Assembly (NCBI GenBank): GCA_012961055.1
Contig: DUAA01000295.1
Coordinates: 1 to 9,536 of the forward strand
Length of the DNA: 9,536 bases
Direction of reading: 5' to 3'
From: Nitrospinaceae bacterium
GTDB taxonomy: Bacteria; Nitrospinota; Nitrospinia; Nitrospinales; VA-1
Below, piece after piece: positions 1 to 7,405 of this stretch. The notes beneath the pieces were generated by a model. That model saw only the letters and a program-made list of their open reading frames with translations. It was not told where the DNA came from and did no database searches. The first letter of the stretch is position 1, and each line of letters starts with the position of its first letter. A program made the translations under genes and the position numbers.

Positions 1-230
1 TAAAGAATCCGCCCATTTTCACATGATCCCCTGAATAACAAGGTTTTTCAGGGACTACTATCTAATTGGAAATAGTTTTGTTGATACAGAGGAACTATCC
101 TGGCATGACAAGCTAAGGTTAAGGAAATAAATACACTATGGCCCTCTTCTGGAAAGAGGGTGAAAAGCCCTATTAAACCGAAAAGACTATTTGCCCGCCC
201 AAAAAAGCTATCGTAATTAGGGCGCCAAGC
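1..230. other. Intergenic stretch with small inverted repeats, no supported gene
   Basis: I see no convincing coding region here. Two short inverted repeats are visible. One pairs CCCTGAA at 29-35 with TTCAGGG at 47-53 (11-base loop). The other pairs CCCTCTT at 142-148 with AAGAGGG at 154-160 (5-base loop). The second lies about 70 bases beyond the stop of the minus-strand lipoprotein gene and might help end its transcript, but no run of T follows it on either strand, so it is not a standard intrinsic terminator. At the extreme left edge the minus strand shows an AGGGGA (27-32) before a GTG (20-22) and an ATG (14-16) that stay open to position 1. A gene could start there and run off the window, but only a few codons are visible, so I do not call it. 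Confidence 0.4.
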
Positions 231-1094
231 CTACATTTCGCCTTTGATATCGTCGAAGGGAAGTATTTCTTCATCCTGGATAGCGAGCACGAGTTGAGGG
301 TCAGTCACAAAACTTTCGTTGATCACGCTAAGAAGTGTAGAGCCCTCTGTAAGGAACGTTTGAAAGGAACTTTCATCCTCTATTTTTCGTTGCGAGAGAC
401 CATCATATAAAACTACCAAGGTTTTGGCCTGAGCAAGGGACTCGCCAATTTTAGAATAAGGAATTTTACGGTTCTTGCTTTGAATAGTAAATTCGGCAAA
501 ACGTACCCACCTATCAACATCCCCAGACACTTCCCCCAAACTTATAAAATAATTGCGGAAACCTTCCTTGCCCATACTTTTAAATTTTCGTACTATATCT
601 ATACCCCATCCACCTAACTGAATTTCCTGGGAGTTCTCACAAATATGCTGGAGTGAAAACACCAGTCGGTTGACCTGGCTATCAAGCTGCATACCATAAT
701 CCGAATAAGGTTTGGCTTTGATTACTCGTTCATAAGCGCCCCAGACCCCTCCTCGCTTCTGTACCTCGGTGCGAGTTTTATCGAGGATATTGGTCTGATG
801 TAAACAATCCTTCAGCGAGTTAACAGCTAAGGAAGTAGGTATTTTTAGTTTACCCGCCAGAGCAGAATCAACAGGAACTTCGGTGGTCTTTTTGCCTCCA
901 GCGGCAAAGAAATCATCCCTGGTTTTGCGTACTGTTTCTTTACGTACCCAAGTATTCTCTTTTATCGGCATCAGAAAAGAAGATTTTTCGATCACATCTT
1001 CCCCATCCCTACCGCCGCCACAACCTGAAATCAAAATTACGAACAATAAAAAAAACAATCCCCCTACGCATTGCACTCCCCTCAAAACAAACAC
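231..1094 (-). CDS. Predicted lipoprotein of unknown function
   Basis: I do not recognise the 287-residue product. Its N-terminus is a clear lipoprotein signal: Arg5, a hydrophobic stretch at about residues 10-22, then the lipobox I-S-G-C with the lipidated cysteine at Cys25. The mature protein should therefore be membrane-anchored and face the periplasm or the outside, beginning Cys-Gly-Gly-Gly. The rest is mixed and soluble-looking, with no further membrane span and no motif I can name. Two more cysteines (97 and 152) could form a disulfide. The start is GTG: an in-frame TAG lies three codons upstream, and the next in-frame ATG (codon 42) would lose the signal peptide. A weak AGG precedes the GTG by five bases. 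The gene lies 121 bases downstream of shc on the same strand, so it could be co-transcribed, but a weak hairpin lies between them. That this is a real gene is well supported; its role is unknown. Confidence 0.82.
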   Translation of the reverse strand: MFVLRGVQCVGGLFFLLFVILISGCGGGRDGEDVIEKSSFLMPIKENTWVRKETVRKTRDDFFAAGGKKTTEVPVDSALAGKLKIPTSLAVNSLKDCLHQTNILDKTRTEVQKRGGVWGAYERVIKAKPYSDYGMQLDSQVNRLVFSLQHICENSQEIQLGGWGIDIVRKFKSMGKEGFRNYFISLGEVSGDVDRWVRFAEFTIQSKNRKIPYSKIGESLAQAKTLVVLYDGLSQRKIEDESSFQTFLTEGSTLLSVINESFVTDPQLVLAIQDEEILPFDDIKGEM

Positions 1095-1169
1095 CTCGAC
1101 CTATATGGATTTTTAAATGAAGATACATTTATACACCAAAATTTTCCTGTATGCATAAAAATACCTGCC

Positions 1170-1190
1170 CTTGACCAAGTGGTGGACAAG
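1170..1190 (-). terminator. Weak hairpin downstream of shc
   Basis: On the minus strand, 26 bases past the shc stop codon, CTTG/CAAG plus ACC/GGT can form a 7-bp stem with a 3-base bulge and a 4-base loop. A run of five T follows about eight bases later on that strand. The stem is short and the T-run is displaced, so it may be a weak terminator or chance. Confidence 0.22.
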
Positions 1191-1215
1191 CTACAACAAC
1201 TCTTTTCTAATTGGT

Positions 1216-3183
1216 CTAACACTTAGCGGCTCGCCGGTAATGGGACAAAGCCATCAGCGGGAAGAAATGTTGGTACATATGGTACTTGATAAAGAAATGG
1301 ACAGGAAAACCGGTGCCTGTGAATTCATCCTCCCACCAACTTCCTGAAAATTTTCCTGATTCATTTTGTGTTGCAATCAGGTAACGCACACCACGTTCCA
1401 CAGCAGGATTTTCTACCACACCAGCGGCAATCAGTCCCAGTAGTGCCCAAGCAGATTGTGAAGCGGTACTTTTTCCCCGACCACGCAAGCTTGGCTCTGC
1501 ATAGCTTTGACAGGTTTCACCCCAGCCCCCATCTTCATTTTGATGATCCACCAACCAGGTTACCGCTTTCCGGCTGAACGCGGCTTGCATATCCTCCCCA
1601 ATGGCGCTCAAACCATTCAAAGCCAAAAACGTCCCATAAATATAATTTACTCCCCATCGGCCAAACCAGCATCCATCTATTTCCTGATTTTCTTTGACGA
1701 ACTGGATCGCCCGCTGGACCTGCGGATGTTGTTTTTTAAATCCCCATTTCGCAAGCATCCATAGAATACGACTCGTCACATCTGACGTAGGTGGGTCTAA
1801 TAAAGCCTTATGATCCGCAAAAGGGATTTTGTTGAGCAGCTCTTTATCGTTATCCACATCAAAGGCTCCCCAACCGCCCTTCTTGCTCTGCATGCTGAGA
1901 AGCCAATCCATTGCACGCCCGCACTCGCTCAATTTCCAGCGGTTGTTGGGAATATCAACCCGATTGAGAAAAATCAATATCTCTGCGGTATCATCGGTAT
2001 CTGGGTACAACTCATTATAAAACTCGAATGCCCAACCCCCCGGCTCCGCTCCTGGTTTTTTTACCTGCCAGTCTCCACGCTTGACCACCTGCTTTCTTAT
2101 GATCCACTCCCCAGCTTTTATGAGAGCTGGATGGTCCGAAGGCAACCCCGAATCCAGCAGGGCATTGGCAGCAATTGCCGTATCCCACAAGGGCGAGACG
2201 CAGGCCTGCATCCAGAGTCGCCCATCTTTTTTCAACAGGAAACGGTCCACCGCTTCCATCCCTTTCACACATGCAGGATGGTCTTTGGGATAGCCTAAAA
2301 GGTGCAAAGCTAAAAGTGCATTGAACATCGCCGGTTGAATACCGCCCCAGTCGCCCTCGTCTTCCTGATGTTCCAAGGTCCATTTCTCCACTTTACAGAG
2401 GGCAATTTTACGAAACGGTTTCCAGGGAAACTTACCGATAGCCCTGATAAAACGGTCCAAATAAATAAAAGTATTGCTCCAGCTGGTAAAAGACAGACCA
2501 TCGGGTTTGAGGCCCAAGTCTCCATCCTTGTCAGCAAACAACTCTTGGATATCCTTCCCTTCTGGAAATTTATGAACGGGTTTTAAGGAACGTACGACAG
2601 AAAGTGGGACCACAGTACCCCGCGACCAACTGGAAATTTCATAGATATTGAAAGGGAACCAATTCGGTAACAAAATAATTTCTACAGGAACAGCCGGGCA
2701 GTCATCCCAGGAAAGCTGGCCGAACATGGCCAGGAACATTTTTGTAAAAACCCGGGTTGTTTTTATTCCCCCATTGGCAAAAATTGCCTGACGTGCCAGG
2801 ATCATCTCTTCACGGTCTGCAGGCAGACCCGCCATTTTCAGGGCCATATAAGCCTCAACCGTAGAATTGATGTCGCACAGACCACCATAAAATAGCGGCC
2901 AACCGCCATCTTCCCTTTGAAGGTCCAGTAAATATTTTACGATCTGATCCTGTTTGACCAAATCCAACCGGTCTGTGAAATGCATGAAGAAAATCAATTC
3001 CGCCGAAATGGTGACATTGGCCTCCAGTTCATCCACCCAATAGCCTTTCTCATCCTGACAGGAGAGCAAAAATTCCCGCGAGCGTTCGATAGCCTTATCC
3101 AAAACTTCACCTTTTGCATCCATACTGATTGGAGAGGGCTCCTGGGCAGAACCTTCATCCTCTGATTTTGTCATATTTTCCAT
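1216..3183 (-). CDS. shc: Squalene-hopene cyclase
   Basis: Cyclises squalene to hopene or hopanol, the committed step of hopanoid synthesis, as a monotopic inner-membrane enzyme. The 655-residue length is close to the usual 630-680. The catalytic acid motif D-T-D-D is at 395-398, followed by T-A-E as in this family. QW repeats of the form QxxxGxW appear at 43-49, 89-95, 273-279, 432-438, 500-506 and 548-554, with a degenerate one at 606-612. The block W-M-Q-A-C-V-S-P-L-W-D-T (324-335) and the aromatic C-terminus around G-F-P-V-H-F-F (625-631) are also typical of bacterial cyclases. The first 20 or so residues are acidic and poorly conserved in character. ATG codons at 1, 4 and 21 are all possible starts and none has a good ribosome binding site. 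No other hopanoid genes lie nearby in this window. It is transcribed divergently from rplM. Confidence 0.96.
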   Translation of the reverse strand: MENMTKSEDEGSAQEPSPISMDAKGEVLDKAIERSREFLLSCQDEKGYWVDELEANVTISAELIFFMHFTDRLDLVKQDQIVKYLLDLQREDGGWPLFYGGLCDINSTVEAYMALKMAGLPADREEMILARQAIFANGGIKTTRVFTKMFLAMFGQLSWDDCPAVPVEIILLPNWFPFNIYEISSWSRGTVVPLSVVRSLKPVHKFPEGKDIQELFADKDGDLGLKPDGLSFTSWSNTFIYLDRFIRAIGKFPWKPFRKIALCKVEKWTLEHQEDEGDWGGIQPAMFNALLALHLLGYPKDHPACVKGMEAVDRFLLKKDGRLWMQACVSPLWDTAIAANALLDSGLPSDHPALIKAGEWIIRKQVVKRGDWQVKKPGAEPGGWAFEFYNELYPDTDDTAEILIFLNRVDIPNNRWKLSECGRAMDWLLSMQSKKGGWGAFDVDNDKELLNKIPFADHKALLDPPTSDVTSRILWMLAKWGFKKQHPQVQRAIQFVKENQEIDGCWFGRWGVNYIYGTFLALNGLSAIGEDMQAAFSRKAVTWLVDHQNEDGGWGETCQSYAEPSLRGRGKSTASQSAWALLGLIAAGVVENPAVERGVRYLIATQNESGKFSGSWWEDEFTGTGFPVHFFIKYHMYQHFFPLMALSHYRRAAKC

Positions 3184-3298
3184 ATAGTTAGCTTGCTAAG
3201 CCCAGAAGTTTTCAAACACTCGAACCTAGCCTATTTTCACCCAAAAATAAAGTAAAGAAATAATCCGATAGATACATTGATTTAATTAGGATTAAACA

Positions 3299-3330
3299 TT
3301 GACAGAACAGCATATCTCTTTTAGTATAAC
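3299..3330 (+). promoter_or_regulatory. Candidate sigma-70-type promoter for rplM-rpsI
   Basis: A perfect TTGACA lies at 3299-3304. The best -10 match is TATAAC at 3325-3330, but the spacer is then 20 bases, longer than ideal. TAGTAT at 3322-3327 gives a 17-base spacer with a poorer hexamer. The position, about 45 bases before the rplM start and in the divergent gap with shc, is what one expects. I saw no clear matching promoter for shc on the other strand. Confidence 0.45.
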
Positions 3331-3375
3331 CGGTTTACGATACCAAAAATAAATTCTTACGAAAATCGAAATATA

Positions 3376-3804
3376 ATGAAAACCTTTTTTGCTAAACAGA
3401 GCGATGTTGTTAAGAAATGGGTACTTATCGACGCCGCCGACATACCTCTAGGACGTGTGGCCAGCAAAGCCGCATCGATCATTCGAGGAAAAACCAAACC
3501 CATTTTTACTCCCCATGTCGATACCGGGGACAATGTCATTATCATCAACGCCGCAAAGGTTAAACTAACCGGTAAAAAGTGGGACGACAAAATTTACTAC
3601 CATCATACCGGTTGGTCGGGTGGAATCAAATCCATCACAGCAAAAGAGGTTCTCGAAAAACGGCCTGCTGATCTGTTGAAAAAAGCCATTTATGGAATGT
3701 TGCCTAAAAATAGATTAGGAAGAACGTTGAACAACAATTACAGGATATATGATACCGACCAACACCCACATACGGGCCAGAACCCAGAAGTCGTTACCCT
3801 ATAA
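3376..3804 (+). CDS. rplM: 50S ribosomal protein L13
   Basis: Early-assembling large-subunit protein that binds 23S rRNA. The 142-residue length equals that of the E. coli protein. Family hallmarks are visible in order: the N-terminal M-K-T-F, the L-G-R-V-A-S segment (25-30), F-T-P-H-V-D-T-G-D (44-52), K-I-Y-Y-H-H-T-G (72-79), and G-M-L-P-K-N-R-L-G-R (107-116), with H-P-H-T-G-Q-N-P-E-V near the end. The ATG agrees with the usual family start. No Shine-Dalgarno sequence is evident in the AT-rich leader, so initiation may rely on the unstructured leader. It forms the standard pair with rpsI, which begins 46 bases downstream. Confidence 0.98.
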   Translation: MKTFFAKQSDVVKKWVLIDAADIPLGRVASKAASIIRGKTKPIFTPHVDTGDNVIIINAAKVKLTGKKWDDKIYYHHTGWSGGIKSITAKEVLEKRPADLLKKAIYGMLPKNRLGRTLNNNYRIYDTDQHPHTGQNPEVVTL

Positions 3805-3850
3805 ACCATACGGTTGCAATTAAAGATAAGTCTCAGGAGTTAATATCATT

Positions 3851-4249
3851 ATGGAAGGCACCATCGAAAAGTTTTACGCTACAGGAAAACGTAAAGAGTC
3901 CATTGCCAAGGTATGGATTCAAATGGGCGAAGGAAAAATATCAGTCAACAATAAATCTCTCAAGGAGTACTTTTGTCGTGAGAGCCTCGAGTGTATCGTC
4001 AAGCACCCGCTGATTACGACTGAGACATTAAAGACTGTAGACATCCAAGCCACAGTTCAAGGTGGTGGGCTCTCGGGTCAGTGCGGTGCATTACGCTTAG
4101 GAATTTCCCGCGCTCTCATTTTAACCAACGCAGAATTAAGAGGCCCTCTTAAAAAAGCTGGATTCCTCACTCGGGACGCAAGAGTCGTAGAAAGAAAAAA
4201 ATACGGACAACCCGGGGCACGCAAAAAGTTTCAATTCTCCAAACGTTAG
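3851..4249 (+). CDS. rpsI: 30S ribosomal protein S9
   Basis: Small-subunit head protein whose basic C-terminal tail reaches the P-site tRNA. The 132-residue length is normal for the family. Recognisable parts are Y-A-T-G-K-R-K-E-S-I-A (9-19), the Q-G-G-G-L-S-G-Q segment (70-77), G-I-S-R-A-L (84-89), L-T-R-D-A-R-V-V-E-R-K-K-Y-G near the end, and the conserved tail ending F-Q-F-S-K-R. AGGAG at 3835-3839 lies 11 bases before the ATG, a slightly long spacing. It is co-directional with rplM and almost certainly co-transcribed with it. A terminator-like hairpin follows. Confidence 0.98.
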   Translation: MEGTIEKFYATGKRKESIAKVWIQMGEGKISVNNKSLKEYFCRESLECIVKHPLITTETLKTVDIQATVQGGGLSGQCGALRLGISRALILTNAELRGPLKKAGFLTRDARVVERKKYGQPGARKKFQFSKR

Positions 4250-4304
4250 CCACTACGTGGCAGGAGGCTGGCAATAATCCTCTTTTTGCTGGCAGGTTTT
4301 TTAT

Positions 4305-4348
4305 CCGGAAGCTTTGCTGATCTCTTTTGGTAAGCAAGGTTTTTCCGG
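4305..4348 (+). terminator. Terminator-like hairpin after rpsI
   Basis: CTTTGCT (4312-4318) pairs with AGCAAGG (4333-4339), including one G-T pair, and is directly followed by five T at 4340-4344: an intrinsic-terminator layout with a 14-base loop. The stem can be extended outward, because CCGGAA (4305-4310) is the complement of TTCCGG (4343-4348) across a small bulge. A second T-rich stretch follows at 4362-4366. It probably separates the ribosomal pair from argC. Read-through is possible, as no strong argC promoter is evident. Confidence 0.5.
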
Positions 4349-4426
4349 GAAAAGTCACCCCTTTTTCTTATCAATCAAGTAAAATCGATCGAAGTAAAAC
4401 CCTATTCATAAATAGGAGTTTTTTTA

Positions 4427-5464
4427 ATGGTAAAAGTCAGCATTGCCGGAGCCAGTGGATACACCGGTCTGGAGTTAATTCGCCTGCTCGTCAATCACCC
4501 AGATGTCGAACTGACGGTATTGACCTCTGAAACTTTTCAGGGTCAAACGATCGCTGAGGTCTTTCCTTCATTAAACGGAGTGGTTGACCTTAAGCTTCGG
4601 CCTCTTGATGAGAACATCGCCAATGATTGCGGAGTCCTGTTTCTGGCTTTGCCCCATACCACAGCCATGTCCAAAGTTCCTGCTTATTTAAAGTACGACT
4701 GTAAAGTTATTGACTTGAGCGCGGACTATCGATTAAAAGACCCAAAGGCTTACACAGACTGGTACTCGGTCACTCATACCAACCCGGAACTTCTGGAGCA
4801 AGTGGTATATGGTTTACCGGAACTGCACCGGGAAGCCATACAGTCCGCACAATTCATTGCTAATCCCGGTTGCTACCCTACCAGTGTGATTCTAGCTTTA
4901 GCTCCGCTTCTTCAGACCGGTTGGGTGGACCTTGATTCAATAATTTCCGACAGTAAGTCGGGAGTTTCCGGTGCCGGACGCAAACCATCTTTGAACACGC
5001 AATATAGTGAAGTCAACGAGGGAGTCAATCCTTATGGTCTTGCCGATCACCGGCACACTCCGGAAATGGAGCAAGAACTTTCCGCCGTGGCAGGCAAACC
5101 TGTCCGCCTCACTTTTTCCCCGCATTTGATGCCCATGACCCGAGGAATGCTGAGCACAATTTATATCAACCTGAATCAGACCCTGACCGATGAAAAACTG
5201 GTCGAACACTATCGCAACTTTTATAAAGACGAAAGTTTTATACGGGTGTTGAATCCCGGAAAATTTGCCAGCACTCGTTACGTTCTGTCTTCCAATTTTT
5301 GCGATATCGGACTTAAAGTGGATTCACGAAACCAGCGCCTGATCATTACCAGCGCGATAGATAATTTAATTAAAGGGGCCTCGGGGCAAGCCATTCAGAA
5401 TATGAATATCATGCTGGGCCTGGATGAAAAAACCGGCCTCATGGCTCCTGCAATTTTTCCTTAG
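4427..5464 (+). CDS. argC: N-acetyl-gamma-glutamyl-phosphate reductase
   Basis: Third step of arginine synthesis: NADPH-dependent reduction of N-acetylglutamyl phosphate to the semialdehyde, in the cytoplasm. The 345-residue length is normal. The N-terminal nucleotide-binding turn G-A-S-G-Y-T-G is at 8-14. The catalytic cysteine is Cys149 in N-P-G-C-Y-P-T. The S-G-V-S-G-A-G-R segment is at 178-185, and the conserved H-R-H-T-P-E block at 208-213 carries the active-site histidine. A good AGGAG at 4414-4418 sits eight bases before the ATG. A TAAAAT at 4380-4385 could be a -10 box, but I found no convincing -35. argJ follows after five bases, so the two are very probably translated from one message. 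Confidence 0.98.
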   Translation: MVKVSIAGASGYTGLELIRLLVNHPDVELTVLTSETFQGQTIAEVFPSLNGVVDLKLRPLDENIANDCGVLFLALPHTTAMSKVPAYLKYDCKVIDLSADYRLKDPKAYTDWYSVTHTNPELLEQVVYGLPELHREAIQSAQFIANPGCYPTSVILALAPLLQTGWVDLDSIISDSKSGVSGAGRKPSLNTQYSEVNEGVNPYGLADHRHTPEMEQELSAVAGKPVRLTFSPHLMPMTRGMLSTIYINLNQTLTDEKLVEHYRNFYKDESFIRVLNPGKFASTRYVLSSNFCDIGLKVDSRNQRLIITSAIDNLIKGASGQAIQNMNIMLGLDEKTGLMAPAIFP

Positions 5465-5469
5465 ATATT

Positions 5470-6681
5470 ATGAAATTATCAAAAAATCGTAACCCTGTTG
5501 TTCCGGGTTTCAAAGCCGTCGGACTGAGCTGTGGAATCAAGGATAAAAACACGAAAGACCTGGCGCTGATAGTTTCCAATGTTCCGGCCACTGCGGCAGG
5601 TGTCTTCACCAAAAACCGGATTGTTTCTCCCGGTGTAACCTGGAGCCGCAACGCCCTGTCTAAATCCAAGTTTTGCCGAGCCATTATTGTAAACAGTGGC
5701 AACGCCAATACCGTAGTAGGGCCAAAAGGATTTGAAGACTGTGACGCAATCACCAAATTAGTTGCGGAGGAACTTTCTATTCCACAAAAGGAGGTGCTTA
5801 TCGCCTCTACCGGAGTGATTGGAGTTCCACTTCCTTCCCATAAAATATTGCAGGCCACTCCTAAGCTGATTCAAAGTCTGGGGCGGTCGCAAAAACACTG
5901 GACCGATGCCTCAGAAGCCATCATGACCACCGACCTGGTATCTAAATCAGATAAGGTGAGTTTCGATTTAAAGGGGCACCGCATTGTCATTGGAGGGATG
6001 AGCAAAGGGTCTGGAATGATCCATCCTAATATGGCTACCATGCTAGGTTTTTTATGGACCAATGCCGTCATCGACTCGAAGACGCTTAAATTGGCTCTGA
6101 TCGAAGCCACTGACCGCTCTTTCAACCGCATTACCGTGGATGGCGATAGCAGCACTAATGACTGCGTGATTGTCCTTGCAAACGGTGAAGCAAAAAATCC
6201 AACGATAAAACCAAACACTTCGGGCTACGGGGAATTTTTAAAAGCTTTAACAAAAATATGTAAAAACCTAGCATCCAAAATTATTCTGGATGGAGAAGGG
6301 GCAACCAAGTTCGTCACCGTCTGTGTTCAAGGAGGAAAAACACGTAAACAGGCCTACCTAATAGCAAACTCTGTTGCCACCTCATCGTTGGTCAAAACGG
6401 CTTTGTTTGGGGAAGACCCGAACTGGGGACGAATTTATTGCGCAGTGGGAAATGCCGGTGCCCCCTTCAATCCGGAAAAAGTTGATATTTTATTAAATAA
6501 GAACCTGCTTTTGAAAAATGGGTGCCCGACGAATCTATCTCCAAAAAAATTGGAGAAAGCAATGCGACAACATGAAATCAATATAACCATTGATCTACAT
6601 TGCGGAAAGGAATGGGAAGAAGTCCTGACCTGTGACTTTTCTTACGATTACGTCAAAATCAACGCGGAATACACCACCTAG
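5470..6681 (+). CDS. argJ: Glutamate N-acetyltransferase (ornithine acetyltransferase)
   Basis: Moves the acetyl group from N-acetylornithine to glutamate, releasing ornithine and recycling the acetyl donor. Some members also use acetyl-CoA; which type this is cannot be read from the sequence. The 403-residue precursor has the normal length. It should cut itself between Ala189 and Thr190 in the motif M-I-H-P-N-M-A-T-M-L, leaving Thr190 as the nucleophile at the start of the beta chain. Other family blocks are N-S-G-N-A-N-T (75-81), S-T-G-V-I-G (113-118) and the D-P-N-W-G-R segment in the C-terminal half. The start lies five bases after the argC stop and has no visible Shine-Dalgarno sequence, so translation is probably coupled to argC. 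Its presence suggests the cyclic arginine pathway. argB and argD are not in the window. Confidence 0.97.
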   Translation: MKLSKNRNPVVPGFKAVGLSCGIKDKNTKDLALIVSNVPATAAGVFTKNRIVSPGVTWSRNALSKSKFCRAIIVNSGNANTVVGPKGFEDCDAITKLVAEELSIPQKEVLIASTGVIGVPLPSHKILQATPKLIQSLGRSQKHWTDASEAIMTTDLVSKSDKVSFDLKGHRIVIGGMSKGSGMIHPNMATMLGFLWTNAVIDSKTLKLALIEATDRSFNRITVDGDSSTNDCVIVLANGEAKNPTIKPNTSGYGEFLKALTKICKNLASKIILDGEGATKFVTVCVQGGKTRKQAYLIANSVATSSLVKTALFGEDPNWGRIYCAVGNAGAPFNPEKVDILLNKNLLLKNGCPTNLSPKKLEKAMRQHEINITIDLHCGKEWEEVLTCDFSYDYVKINAEYTT

Positions 6682-6797
6682 TTGACCCGGTTAACGACCT
6701 AGGCAATGAACCGACGCTATATATATCCAGCATTTTTCAGCAACTGACTAGATACCTGTTCCATTCTGTATTAAAATTAACCCCTGTTTTAGCTCTT

Positions 6798-6850
6798 GGT
6801 AAAATGCCTCATATCTCCTTGTTTTTCAGGAGATTAGAGGGTATTTTACC
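6798..6850. other. Long imperfect hairpin between argJ and def
   Basis: A 53-base inverted repeat lies in the 211-base gap after argJ. The outer stem pairs GGTAAAAT (6798-6805) with ATTTTACC (6843-6850). The middle pairs CCTC (6807-6810) with GAGG (6837-6840). After a 2x2 mismatch, ATCTCCT (6813-6819) pairs with AGGAGAT (6828-6834). The 8-base loop contains TTTTT. No T-run follows on either strand, so it is not a standard intrinsic terminator. It could act in the def leader RNA, protect the argJ message 3' end, or be a small dispersed repeat. The pairing is seen directly; any role is inference. Confidence 0.55.
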
Positions 6851-6892
6851 GTTGATGATATTTTCACCTATGACCGATAAGGTTTATTAAAC

Positions 6893-7405
6893 ATGGCTGT
6901 GTTATCAATAAAGAACTGGATGGATCCTGTTTTAAGAAAAAAGTGCCTGCCCATAAAGAATATTGACGGTGAACTGATGACGCTTGCGGAAAATATGATT
7001 GAAACCACCCTCGCTGCCCCAGGGGTCGGGCTTGCTGCTAACCAGATCGGTTTGCCGTGGCGCATGTTTGTGATCAACATAGGTGTCGAAACCGACAAAG
7101 AGGATCTGATTTCCATAATCAATCCGGAAATCACCGCAATGGAAGGCAGTGAACTCGGTGAAGAGGGTTGCCTGAGTATTCCCGATGTCGTTGCAGAAGT
7201 TAACCGGGCCACTCAGATAGAAGTAAAAGGTTGTGATCTGGATGGAAACGAAATACGCTACGAAGCCGAGGGATACCTTGCGAGAGCTTTTCAACACGAA
7301 ATGGATCATTTGAATGGATCTCTGTTTTGGGACAGCATTGGAAAAATGAAACGAGATATACTTAAACGAAAATTTAAGAAGAAATTTAAAGAGCAGGATG
7401 CATGA
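6893..7405 (+). CDS. def: Peptide deformylase
   Basis: Removes the formyl group from the N-terminal methionine of newly made proteins as they leave the ribosome. All three family motifs are intact: G-V-G-L-A-A-N-Q (44-51), E-G-C-L-S (91-95) and Q-H-E-M-D-H-L (134-140). Cys93, His135 and His139 are the expected metal ligands, and Glu136 the catalytic base. The 170-residue length is normal; the C-terminus is a lysine-rich tail, which in this family can help ribosome binding. AAGG at 6879-6882 precedes the ATG by 10 bases. The stop overlaps the fmt start as ATGA. The gap upstream holds a long hairpin and a possible weak promoter around 6744-6774 (CTGACT and TATTAA, 19-base spacer). Confidence 0.98.
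   Translation: MAVLSIKNWMDPVLRKKCLPIKNIDGELMTLAENMIETTLAAPGVGLAANQIGLPWRMFVINIGVETDKEDLISIINPEITAMEGSELGEEGCLSIPDVVAEVNRATQIEVKGCDLDGNEIRYEAEGYLARAFQHEMDHLNGSLFWDSIGKMKRDILKRKFKKKFKEQDA

Noticed and set aside
1..22. Possible gene start running off the left edge on the minus strand
   Set aside because: Only a few codons after a GTG or ATG are visible, too little to support a gene.
883..1116. 77-codon plus-strand frame opposite the lipoprotein signal peptide
   Set aside because: The minus-strand frame has a clear lipobox, and this one has a low-complexity, proline- and lysine-rich composition typical of a shadow.
1810..2298. 162-codon open frame on the plus strand inside shc
   Set aside because: It lies wholly opposite a certain squalene-hopene cyclase gene, has no recognisable motif, and is one of several such shadows in this gene.
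5439..5858. 139-codon open frame on the minus strand over argC and argJ
   Set aside because: It is antisense to two certain genes and shows no domain or start signal.
6681..6695. Inverted repeat (GTTGACC/GGTTAAC) just after the argJ stop
   Set aside because: The loop is a single base and no T-run follows, so it is unlikely to be a terminator.
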